Shown piece after piece: positions 1 to 9,218 of a stretch of DNA of 20,000 bases. The stretch lies in the NCBI GenBank assembly GCA_000320545.1, contig ADNK01000873.1, forward strand, positions 1 through 20,000. The letters run 5' to 3'. Under the pieces are notes generated by a model, which had not been told where the DNA came from, did no database searches, and saw only the letters and a program-made list of their open reading frames with translations. The translations under genes and the position numbers were made by a program. Each line of letters begins with the position of its first letter. Position 1 is the first letter of the stretch. Source of the stretch: Bigelowiella natans CCMP2755 (lineage: Eukaryota > Cercozoa > Chlorarachniophyceae).

Positions 1-32
<32 letters not shown>
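1..32. repeat. (AG)n dinucleotide microsatellite at window edge
   Basis: Sixteen perfect AG units start at base 1, so the array is cut by the window edge and its true length is unknown. Confidence 0.98.
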
Positions 33-34
<2 letters not shown>

Positions 35-1061
35 AAGTATTAATGTAATGTCTACTCTATTTCAGCCTACATCTATAAAGCAACAGACTATAAGAACCAT
101 CCTGAACAATATGGGGTGATAGTTATCATTGTAACCGTCATTCTTCCAGCGTTTCATGGGTTCATGGTTTTATGGGGCAAATTTGGAAGATATGCCCTTT
201 CTCAATCGAAGAGAGCAAATAAGTCAAGAGTTGAAATGAGTGTCGAGCAACATTGAACATACATGATACACATGCAATTTCTTGAACATAGGATAAAGTT
301 TTGCGAGCTATATTGGCAGATGCCATGTGTGCATGTTGTAATTCCATGCATTAACTGTGGGGCACACACAACACGTACATGATCAACATTTAACAACACG
401 GTGTTTTGCATGGTGTGCATAGTGGATACAAGCTAGCAAGACTGTAGCTAGAAGTGGCTGCGAATTGCTGCACAATGACAATCTCTAGATCTAGCAATCA
501 TCACTTGTGTGATGATGTTCCTTCCCTTCATCCATGGATCTAGGGATTGCAAGCACCGCATGCTGTGCCAATGCCTCATTCGTGCTGACACGTGCTAGCG
601 TGCCTGGGTGTTTGATCGCTCCGACACGCGTGGTGACCGATGTTTGAACCGATCAAATGGCAAGCGGGTGTGCTAGTCTAGCTAGCTAGTGGTGTGGAAC
701 TGTGAAATGATTCTGGTGAAGCACAATCACTGATTTCAACACTTAACAGCTCACGTGTCTCTCACGTTTCACGAATATTTGCCCAGTGACGATCTTGACA
801 CACCAAATCGAAAGTGATCAAAGGCAATGCAATCATCACATGATTGATGCCATGGCAGCAACACACTAGCTTGCATGGCAAATGATGCGGCACCGGCAAG
901 TGTGCATGCGCAAGAGGCCATTCTCCGAAGCAGATACAAAATTGCATAACAAAGCGATCTGCGTACATGATGAAGCTACATTTATTTTTGTGGTCACATT
1001 GTTGATCTTTAGTTGCTAATGTGCATTTGGTGGTGGTGACAGCGTGACAGCAAATCTAGTT
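33..1061. other. non-coding block rich in CTAG/CATG words
   Basis: No convincing exon was found on either strand; the open frames here are short and lack recognisable motifs. The block lies beyond the 3' end of the minus-strand SAP-domain gene. It is dense in GCTAGC, GCATGC and CACGTG-like words and in short direct duplications. A perfect hairpin (ATCATCAC, loop TTGT, GTGATGAT) lies at 497-516. An ACCGAT duplication separated by a 6-nt filler lies at 636-653. The composition differs visibly from the gene-bearing sequence to the right. Confidence 0.7.
429..696. repeat. cluster of W4-CTAG-W4 microduplications
   Basis: Four perfect cases of a 4-bp word repeated on both sides of CTAG: CAAG at 429-440, ATCT at 481-492, GGAT at 536-547 and CGTG at 591-602. 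A fifth, longer case has GGTGTG at 667-672 and again at 691-696, flanking an 18-nt insert made of CTAG units (673-690). The flanking words all differ, so this is a shared structure and not a shared sequence. Confidence 0.9.
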
Positions 1062-2871
1062 CTATCCTTCATTACTTCTTTCGCTTAAGTGCTTCCTAAG
1101 TCTAAGAATCAAAGTGCGTCGCGTTCCACGACAGGGTAATCCTAGTACTTGGAGATGCTTTTTGAGAGACTCGATCTTGATGTCACACGTTTTAAGGGAA
1201 TTTTTTTTCTCATTAATCTTATTCAATTTTATCTGGTCTCGTCTCGAGAGATATCGCGAAATTATCGTACGTGTACCACAATCTTTTTCCTGTCCTGAGC
1301 ATCCACTGCCTACACCGTTTCCAAGATAAACGCTCTCGACGTTATCTTTGATGTATTTGGAAACAGCTTTGGTTGTTTTGTATTTCTTACTTGACTTTGT
1401 CCTCTTTGTTCTTGCTGAATCATGTTTCTTCAAAAATTTCCGTTTTCGTTGACATTCAACACGAATACTAGAGGAGAATTTTTTCTTCTTTCGTCCTTCC
1501 GGAAGTTTCGGACGTACGTTTACAGTATCCTTTAGATGGCCTTGGAATTCATTTAATGTTTTGCCCTCTATCTCTGAATCCAGTACCGAAATGTCATCTT
1601 TGAACCAATCATCTTGTCTACCGAGACAACTGGTTGCGCGACGTATATGATTGCCCAGCTTTAGTATTCTTGGTCTTCCTGGAAACATTGTATTTTAATC
1701 TGTCATTTTTTGTTTAATAAAATTAGAACATGTGTTACCGTCCATGGAATCGATGGGGGGATTTATCATGAGAACGGATGAGGACTTCACATCATTGCAG
1801 GCATCTTTTATGTAACTAAACGATTTATCATAATGGCTTTTAATGTAGGTTCCAAGTTGCTGAAGTTGCAGGATAAGATCTTCCCTGTCGATCGCTCCTT
1901 TTGTAGCTTCCTTGACATTTTGAATACCGTTTCGTGTCCTATTGACTTCCTCCACAACATTCTTAATCTTATTCTCAAGTGTTCCTAGCTGCTTCTTAAT
2001 TGTATCTTGATTTTCCTACCAATATATTCAGCTTTAATGAGTAATTTAACTTAATACAACTATTTCGAGGATAAATTGCCTGAAAATTGTATTTCTGATT
2101 ACATTAGAAGAATGAATTCAACTTGTTTCAATTTCTCCTTACTCGAATGCCAGTCACAATCATGCAAAGTTTCTCCATACTCTTTACAACTAGGTTCGTA
2201 TTTGTCGCGGCAAGCTTTGTAAGATTTTCCATGTCCGACATTTGTCTTTTCGAAGCTCCGATGAAGGAAGTAAAATTATCATCTGCTTTACTCACATTAT
2301 CTATGAGTTGAGACGGAACAAGACTCTGGTTTTTGTTCTTCTTGAAGCTTTCCAGCCTCGAGGAAGGATCATTATTTGGTAGTACAGGAGGGATTTGATG
2401 TTCCAGCGTACTCTGAGTGCTTCGAATGCTCTCTTGACATTCAACATTTTGTGGCAAATTCACTCTTTCGCTTCTTTGCGACTCACATCCTATGGTCACG
2501 GCTGTTTCTTGAGAGTTATTCCAAAGTTCACCAAATGATGGCAAAGACTCCAGTTGGCAAGTTTGAATAAGACTGTTCTTATTTCTTCTTTGTAAAGAAA
2601 TGTCTGACTCTCTGATGCTACAATTATGACAGGAACTATGTGCATGGACTTTTTGATGCTTCGAATGGTTTTTCATCATCTGCCCGCGTCTTTCAAACAA
2701 TTTGCGCCTAGAGGCATCGCTCATCGTACAGTCAACGATTTCGGATTCCTGACTTTGCGAAAAGGCTTCGGAACTTTTGGACTGAGTGAAAAATGGAACA
2801 TACATGTGCTTTGGATTGAGAACAGTTCGAGTGCGTGAGGCCGTTGGGGGAGCTGAGGGCCTCGACAACAT
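1062..2871 (-). CDS. coiled-coil protein with C-terminal SAP-like domain (3 exons)
   Basis: Rebuilt exons on the minus strand: 2871 (or further upstream) to 2143, 2015 to 1739, and 1678 to 1062. The introns are 127 nt (donor GTAAGG) and 60 nt (GTAACA...CAG). Both joins keep the frame and remove in-frame stops, which is strong support. Exon 1 is polar and Ser/Gln-rich. The end of exon 1 and most of exon 2 are heptad-like (ENQDTIKKQLGTLENKIK), suggesting a coiled coil. Exon 3 starts with a basic Lys/Arg-rich stretch. It ends in a SAP-like helix-turn-helix (IESLKKHLQVLGLPCRGTRR followed by a Leu/Arg helix), a fold that usually binds DNA or RNA. I infer a nuclear chromatin or RNA-associated role; the family is not recognised. 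The frame stays open upstream of the ATG at 2871 to about 2925, so an earlier exon is possible. Confidence 0.75.
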
Positions 2872-3085
2872 TCTGTATCTGTTGAACTCCAATGTCTTGG
2901 AGCGACCTAATAAATGGCTGATCTCACAACAAATTTAAGGGCGTTAAAGATGACATAATGATCTTCTTTAATTTTGCGGCTCACTTTTCACCGTCATCAT
3001 CTGCGACCTTTGCGTTTGCAAGAAAAAATCGGATACAACAAAAACGGTGAAAAGAAAGGTCATCATTGATTGAAAGTACAAATAT
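2872..3085. promoter_or_regulatory. divergent intergenic spacer
   Basis: About 200 bp separate the 5' ends of the minus-strand SAP gene and the plus-strand coiled-coil gene, so it may be a shared bidirectional promoter. No TATA box or other named element is clear. Part of it may be 5' untranslated or an upstream exon of the SAP gene. Confidence 0.35.
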
Positions 3086-3394
3086 GTGGATGTCGTTGCA
3101 CAGAAATCTGCCTGCTTGCCTTGTAGTACAAACCACATTGAGCTCAACACCGCCCAACAAATCATGACCTCCTCTCGCACTGAAGATACGAGTCATGTTG
3201 ACCCGTTTGCATCATCAAACACAATATCAAAACTGAAAAATAAAATGGAGTTAATGGCCTCCAAGCATAAGAGCGAAATGGATACTCTTATAAAATATCT
3301 CGCAAGTCGAATGGCGCGATTAGAATCTAAGGTCGATAGGAAGCTCCATCAAATGCAGCAAAAGCTAGATAAGGTGGCCGGACTGCAAATTTGA
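3086..3394 (+). CDS. small coiled-coil protein, hypothetical
   Basis: An uninterrupted frame of 102 codons from the ATG at 3086, or 76 codons from an internal ATG at 3164. The second half is strongly amphipathic and charged (LKNKMELMASKHKSEMDTLI, then ESKVDRKLHQMQQKLDKV), typical of a single coiled coil. The first 26 residues before the second ATG are Cys-containing and less convincing, so 3164 may be the real start. It diverges from the SAP gene, whose product is also coiled-coil, so the two could be co-expressed; this is inference. No family is recognised. It could also be one exon of a longer gene. Confidence 0.5.
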   Translation: MDVVAQKSACLPCSTNHIELNTAQQIMTSSRTEDTSHVDPFASSNTISKLKNKMELMASKHKSEMDTLIKYLASRMARLESKVDRKLHQMQQKLDKVAGLQI

Positions 3395-3569
3395 TGGATG
3401 CTCTTAATGTACTCAAATTTCTTTTTTTCACATGAAAAAGGTACACTCACTGATGCATTCGAAACTTGTAACACGTCCCCCAACGCTAAACATCGGATCT
3501 CCATTGACCAAGGCAACGGTCTGCTGAAATTTCTGTGTTTGAACGTAAATACGACAGTAAGAGGACTTA

Positions 3570-3610
<41 letters not shown>

Positions 3611-3735
3611 GACTCCTGATTATGTACTTTACAACACATAGAATAAAACAGCCCCCCCTGAATCCAACGTCGAGAGCGATTCTAGGAAGCGGTACCTTTC
3701 TGTTAATTGCTACAAATCTATCAAATTAATTAAAG
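3395..3735. other. short intergenic spacer with a (TA)n run
   Basis: Spacer between two plus-strand genes. It contains an imperfect TA microsatellite at about 3568-3610 and a CCCCCC run near 3653. No exon is supported. Confidence 0.6.
3568..3610. repeat. (TA)n microsatellite
   Basis: An almost uninterrupted TA alternation of about 40 nt with two small breaks (ATTATA). Confidence 0.95.
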
Positions 3736-4357
3736 ATGCCCAGGATGCATAGGGTCTCAAAGAAGGAGGAAAAAATTGTTCCACGCCGTAGGATGACACA
3801 GGAGGTGTTTCAGTATTTTTATATGATTCATGCTGTTTGGATTTCATGGAACGTATTAAGTACCAAATGTTCCAGGAAGTCTTGGAACAAGGATATTCAT
3901 ACGCAAAAACTACGAGTCGACCAGGATCTACGTATTCTCATTTTCGTTCCTATGAGGGGTTATCATCAAGCACACGTTCAGCCTTTGAAAGGCCGAAATC
4001 AAGGGTGGAGACTGATATTACAACAAGCAGAACCAAATCAAAGAGAAAGCAAATTCGTGGGAGAGAGAGAAGGGTTCATTCCGCCTCTGTTGGCCCACGG
4101 CGGGGTGGACTCTTAAGAAGATTCTCGAAACGTCGAGACAGTGACGAACGAAGCCATTCAACAAAGCGATCTCAATCAAACCCTCGTCATCGTCAAGGTA
4201 GAAACTTCTGAGATTGTCACAATGTCACAATTAAGTTGAATTTCTTATCATTCTTATCTTGCCCTCTTTCGTAGCTGCTGCTCGGATTGGTCGAATAACA
4301 CCGTCGCCAGAAGAGCAGATGGCACGGGCTTCAGTTCGGGTGTTGACGAACTTCTGA
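3736..4357 (+). CDS. basic Ser/Arg-rich hypothetical protein (3 exons)
   Basis: Proposed exons are 3736-3804, 3876-4197 and 4275-4357, giving 157 residues. The 77-nt second intron (AAG|GTAGAA ... CGTAG) is well supported: the join yields an in-frame tail ending in TGA at 4357. The first intron (71 nt, donor GTGTTT, acceptor TTCCAG) is weaker but keeps phase 0; the alternative is a start at the ATG at 3837. The middle is rich in Ser, Arg and Lys (RRFSKRRDSDERSHSTKRSQ), suggesting a disordered, nucleic-acid-binding or phosphorylated region. The family is not recognised. The stop lies only 47 bases before the next gene's start, a very compact tandem arrangement. Confidence 0.6.
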
Positions 4358-4404
4358 GATAATTTACGAAAAGGAAAAACAGTTACATAATTACACAGAA
4401 AATA

Positions 4405-6651
4405 ATGCTTGAAGGAAGGGAAGACTGGAAATCAGAGAAAACATTTAACGTTTTAACGGCAACATGGAATTGTAACAACTGCCCTCCCGGTCCCGGCGCT
4501 CTGAAGTGGCTTGGAAAAGTCAACCTATCAGAATAAATCTTTAATTTTAGATCTTGCAAGATTCAAACATCTTTAGTTGCTAGGTTCTCTCCAGAACAAA
4601 CTATAACTATTATTTCCCCTTCACAGGGAGAATCTTCACCACATTTCTATGCAATCGCTTTGCAAGAGATGGTATACTTTCATAATTAGCTATGCCATCA
4701 ATATGGACCTTAAAAGAATGAATTTAATGTTATCATTCCTGCATAGGTTGGCCTTCGGTTACGAAATGTAATCATGGATTCACGGAGTCGTGTTCGCCCT
4801 TGGATTTTGGCTATACACAGGCATGTGATTTTATTGTGAAGACCAAATGTCCATCTATGAATATTGTGTTCCTTTTTAGTTGTATCGATGGTGATTCATT
4901 TGAAACATCATATAATTTGCTAATGACAAAGCATCTTGTGGGTTTGCTACTCGTCGTATTTGTCAGGAAGGATATTTACAAGTAAGACTGATGTCAATTA
5001 GATTATCACATTCATTTCACCTTCATTTTCTGTTCCATTTAGATTTGTTCTTGACATTGATAAAGCATCAATTGGGTGTGGCACTGGTGGCGTGGGTACT
5101 TACAAATAGATTGAATTTTCTGGATCATGAATTTGGTAGACACAGGTAACAAAGGGGCTGTGGCAATACGTTTTAACTTGTTTGGATCCTCCTTCTGTTT
5201 CGTCAACGCCCATCTAGCGGTCAATGGAATACTATAACAAACGAAGCCAAATTTGTATGATTAGATCATTTACCATATGATTAGGCACACAGGGAAAATA
5301 ATTCTCAACGTAACTCAGATTATCACCGTATCATAAGCAAGGTCCGACATTTAAAGTGATCATGGCCTTACTTTATTCGATTCGAATAAAATCTATTCAG
5401 ATGCAGTTTCGCTATTCTCCGTTTACTTCTAATGCTGAAAAGACGTCTCAAAGAGCAGCGAGGTAGACTGAAAAATGATCAATCCCACCAAAACGGAAAA
5501 TGACTAACACCCTGGAATTTGTAGGGTTCTAGATCATGACTATATTTTCTTTCTTGGAGACTTAAATTTTAGGCTCAATCTTAATGATGAAAAGTTGTGG
5601 ATGGTATTTAGCATTCATACCTTCCACAACTAGCCAGTGATGAAATTTATATTTGATAAGGTTTATAGTAATATTTCAAGAAAGGAATGGGGGAATCTTA
5701 TAAAATATGATCAACTTAACGCGGCTAGAGAGGAGGGGTGAGCATTTAATGCACACATTTAATCTGTACACAAGATTTGCACAACTGCTGATTTAAGTTC
5801 GGTAGAATGAAATGCGTGGTACGATTGACATTTGATTTTAGACACAACACTACATCCACAGTAATAATATTTTTTTAAATCACATCAGCGCATGTTTTAC
5901 TGATTTTGAAGAGGCTATAATTTCGTTCCCTCCCACCTTCAAATATATGCCCAAAACCGATGACTATGCCACTGGAGATGGTAAGTACTGTTTTTACTAT
6001 CTTGGAGCATGGATCGATCACCCTTCATATGTTTTAAGGGAAAAACAGAATGCCAGCCTGGTGCGATCGTATTCTCTGGAAGGTAACAGATTGTTATACA
6101 TTTTGTACGACAAGATTCCTCAGGATTTTCCAATTTAGGCAACAGAAAAGCACCGTGTTGAACAATGTTTCTACAAATCAACAAGCGATGTAGTGGTATG
6201 ATTGATCATTTACAGTTGAATTATGCTAAGCGTTGTATTAATTTCAGAATTCAGACCACAAGCCTGTTACTGGATCCTTTTCCGTTTTGATTCCAGTTCC
6301 AAATTTAAAAAATGAAGTAACTGCATTTTTCGCCCAAGATTGTTTTCTTACTCAATTTGAACTAGGCTGCCACCCAAATTAAACGGCTCTCCAGCATTTC
6401 AGCTCTCAATAAACGGTAATCTGCAATTGACAATCTGTAATGATATTGATGTTCTGATTTCGGCAAATGTTGGTCAAAGATTGGAATGTTACAATGAAGA
6501 AGATATGAACGGATCATTTTCATCTATTGAAGTTGTAGCAGCCCCAAGCTCTCCACAGTCCGATTCGGTCTGTAAAGTATCAACATATAATCTAGAAAAT
6601 TCTGGCTCATTTAAAAACAATGGTCACATCTCATTGATCTTTACCTTTTGA
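4405..6651 (+). CDS. inositol-polyphosphate 5-phosphatase (IPPc domain), 14 exons
   Basis: Removes the 5-phosphate from phosphoinositides or soluble inositol phosphates. Proposed exons: 4405-4518, 4627-4671, 4747-4820, 4880-4981, 5043-5095, 5146-5219, 5401-5462, 5525-5603, 5634-5737, 5889-5980, 6039-6082, 6139-6195, 6248-6316, 6403-6651. They sum to 1218 nt, or 405 residues, with every phase matching. Family motifs appear in the expected order: ATWN (19-22), ALQEM (49-53), GNKGAV (130-135), NAHLA (150-154), FLGDLNFR (184-191), EWGNLIKYDQLN, FPPTFKY, PAWCDRILW (272-280), NSDHKPV (301-307). The catalytic Glu, Asn, His and Asp positions are all kept, so it looks active. The tail of about 80 residues after the catalytic domain is not recognised. 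Weak points: exons 1 and 6 use GTCAA donors, and intron 3 seems to start with GC. The motif PAWCDRI is in a different frame from the longest open frame over 5947-6138, so that frame is not the product. Confidence 0.93.
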
Positions 6652-7370
6652 CAGACCATGAGAGCTTCTAAGGAGAGAAATAATCTTTTTGGCAAAGTCA
6701 TAGGTAGAAAAAGTCTTAGTTTGCACAAACAGGTGTACTCCATGTAACGTCACTTTTAGAAGACGATGTTGCACAAACGGTTACTATCCCCATTTTGAAT
6801 GTTAAAAGATCTGTACATCCAGTTCATGCAAATATTATATTACACAGCTGCAGCTATTGACAACAAAGAACACGTATAAACATGTCAAACAGCTCAGCTT
6901 CTTTGTGATGCATTGCTATTGCATTCACTGACAGTAACCACCCACGTGCGACAAGCTAGCAAGAAGGGTTTCAAGACGGGGGTCGGTGTGTGCCATGTGG
7001 TCCTCATACATAGTAGTCATCGCTGTGGCCACGCAAGCGAAGCTGAACGAGCATGTGCATGATAACAAACAATGAATTACAATGCTAGAATGGCGCAGCC
7101 GGCGGCTGCGGCGTGTGCTCAGTGCTCCGTGCCATGCTAGCATGTGTAGTGCAATCTAGCAATGCATGCTCTAGCAAGGCCATCACATAGCCCGCGCGTT
7201 CGATTTCCATCTAGCCATGCTAGCATGTCTAGATGTGCTGACAATGCAATGTCATGATACAGCAGGTGACTCTAGTGACTACTAGACTAGCTAGCTAGCT
7301 AGCTAGATGAGCATGAAGTTGCATGACATGAGCGCAGCTTTGCACAGCTACACAAGCTAGCAAGGACAAC

Positions 7371-7624
7371 CTGCGTGCGTTGTCCTGCCCGATTCAGTGG
7401 GTGCGATGATCCATTTTGGCTACTAGAGAACACATTCTCCAACATCATGATGCAAATACCTCCTTGCTAGCTTGTCCCGACACGATCACACCAACCCTTC
7501 CATGCTGGCATGTCCCGGTTGTGAGCTTGCTCTCTTCGATTGCAGAGGGCACTTTGATCGCAGCAGCTAGAGGTGTTCTTCCGTTCCAGAGTGAACAGAT
7601 TTAGTTGAAGAATCCGTAGTGTTC
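7371..7624 (+). repeat. inverted repeat, left arm
   Basis: About 250 nt whose reverse complement matches 8630-8851 almost throughout, by direct comparison. The left arm is longer because it holds several small insertions absent from the right arm. These include 8 nt that create CTTG-CTAG-CTTG at 7463-7474 and 8 nt that create CATG-CTGG-CATG at 7501-7512. Smaller differences are CACGA near 7481, about 5 nt near 7403, GT near 7383, one G near 7549 and a GAA duplication near 7608. Confidence 0.93.
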
Positions 7625-7890
7625 AATGTTGACAAAAGCATGGAATGCTTTTGCTTGCATCTGTGTCTACATCTGTGTTGTCACTGGATCATCTCTAGAC
7701 TAGATCTAGTCATGGCATCTGCATGGGCATGCACACTGCATGTAGATCGACTTGATGGAGTTCTAGCTAGAGTTGACAGTCGCGATCGCAGGAGCGCGCC
7801 GCCAACTGTAGTGAAAGCGGAAAACGTGTGCATGCCTAGATGCGATGCTTGCATGCACAATGGACACAGCAACATCACATGTGCTACTAC

Positions 7891-7906
7891 TGCGTGCGCG
7901 CACGCA
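7891..7906. other. 16-bp perfect palindrome of alternating purine-pyrimidine
   Basis: TGCGTGCGCGCACGCA reads the same on both strands and alternates strictly between pyrimidine and purine, a pattern that can adopt Z-DNA or a cruciform. Its role is unknown. Confidence 0.6.
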
Positions 7907-8629
7907 TCGGAGGCTTCTAGGCTTGTTTGTCAAAAAAGTGCATGCAAACTGTATGCTAGCGCAGCATGGCATGATGGTGCACGGTTGGATGCGCCAAAGA
8001 AGCACTTTGAAAGCGCCAAAAACACGTGCTTTTGTTTCAAACTTTCCAGTTTTTTTCATGCATTTGACAAAGATGAAAACGTGACAGTTGTGCCAGAATT
8101 TCATTTTGCTCTCGTCACTATCTCAAAGAAGCTGCGTTTTCCGTGGTGTTTGTGTGCGTAGAGGGGAGGGGGCGGGGTTGGAAATGTGACAATGGGCGAC
8201 TTCGACGCAAGCGCTCATTGTGAGTGGTTTTTTTAAAAACAGTTTGCACTGGTTCATGCGTGCGCGCGAGCGAGCTTTTTCAACGAAGTCTCGGGTCAGC
8301 GTGACAACCAGATTAGAGCCAGCGATTATCTGTATTTGTAAGAACATGCAAGACTGATCGAGCAGACGCATCGCAATTGACTCGATTGATGTCAGATAAT
8401 GCAAGCTTTATAGCTTCGAAAAATGTAGCCATCTTATGCTGTGCTTGCTGCTCGCCCAACAAACTCAGCGCACGAATCATGTATCACACAATGCACTAGT
8501 GTACACTGCATGCATTTCACGCCAAAAAACTATTGCTAGCACTATCTCTTTGGTCGATGCGTGTGTGGATTAAAGGCATCATTATTGTTCAATTCGGCAA
8601 GGCATAATTGCACTACAGCTTACTGTGTG

Positions 8630-8851
8630 AAACACTACGGATTCAACTAAATCTGTTCACTCTGGAACGGAAGAACACCTCTAGCTGCTGCGATTAAAGT
8701 GCCTCTGCAATCGAAGAGAGCAAGCTCATAACCGGGACATAGAAGGGTTGGTGTGATCGGGACAAGGAGGTATTTACATCATGATATTAGAGAATGTGTT
8801 CTCTAGTAGCCAAAATGGATTACCCACTGAATCGGGCAGGAACGTACGCAA
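8630..8851 (-). repeat. inverted repeat, right arm (uninterrupted copy)
   Basis: Reverse complement of the 7371-7624 arm without its small insertions. At the seven aligned substitutions I could see, this arm has TA where the left arm has CA or TG. It ends about 50 bases before the stop codon of the Mpv17-family gene. Confidence 0.93.
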
Positions 8852-8904
8852 AATTGAAATTTCAGCCGGTAAATCATTGTAGAAGCTTGTCATTACTAAA
8901 GCAT

Positions 8905-9154
8905 TCAATGTGCTCCATCGCCGCCACGATAGAATGAAAGAAGGTTGCACCTAAGAGAAGATCAAAATATTAACTCCAAAATTGGACTGATGGTCGAATC
9001 ATTATTTTACCAGACAAAACTGACGCTATGTAGTATGGGCATGCGATACTGCACCGGGACACTGTAAATGACCTGAACATTATGATTTTTTATTAGAAAT
9101 CATCCAGCTCTCTCAAAAATAAAATATCTCTCGAAAGGGTAAATGGAATATTTA

Positions 9155-9218
<64 letters not shown>

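Larger units (their letters stand above)
6952..7924. repeat. dense cluster of W4-CTAG-W4 microduplications
   Basis: Perfect cases, flanking word and position: CAAG 6952-6963, AATG 7081-7092, CATG 7133-7144, CAAT 7152-7163, CCAT 7207-7218, CATG 7216-7227, ATGT 7225-7236, ACTA 7278-7289, CAAG 7353-7364, CTTG 7463-7474, ATGC 7832-7843, GCTT 7913-7924. Variants: TGACT on both sides at 7267-7280, a CTGG core with CATG flanks at 7501-7512, a CTAGACTAG core with ATCT flanks at 7691-7707, and a double CTAG core with AGTT flanks at 7759-7774. A run of five CTAG units lies at 7287-7306. Confidence 0.93.
7371..8851. mobile_element. putative foldback-like element bounded by inverted repeats
   Basis: About 1.5 kb: arms of 254 and 222 nt around a 1-kb centre. 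No transposase was found and no clear target-site duplication at the outer edges (near 7370 and 8852). It could be a non-autonomous foldback element or simply an inverted segmental duplication. The centre has the same CTAG/CATG-rich composition as the sequence left of the element, so the outer boundary is not a composition boundary. Confidence 0.5.
6652..8904. other. convergent intergenic block, CTAG/CATG-rich, with inverted repeat
   Basis: Lies between the 3' end of the 5-phosphatase gene and the 3' end of the Mpv17-family gene. The first 250 bases resemble ordinary spacer. From about 6940 to 8550 the sequence is filled with CTAG, CATG, GCATGC and short direct duplications. A palindromic hairpin (AAAAGCAT, loop GGA, ATGCTTTT) lies at 7634-7652. 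GCGCCAAA is repeated at 7991 and 8013. No exon could be supported; the longest frame (7619-8161) has no recognisable motif and is made of the same repeated words. Confidence 0.7.

Noticed and set aside
5947-6138. Open frame of 63 codons over the 5-phosphatase gene
   Set aside because: It reads through an intron. The conserved PAWCDRILW is in a different frame, reached only after removing 5981-6038.
7287-7306. CTAG run considered as a simple tetranucleotide microsatellite only
   Set aside because: Slippage may contribute, but the many single CTAGs with differing duplicated flanks nearby need another explanation.
7619-8161. Open frame of 180 codons in the centre of the inverted-repeat element
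   Set aside because: No domain or motif. Residues follow the repeated GCATGC/CTAG words, it overlaps equally long frames on the other strand, and it starts inside the left arm.
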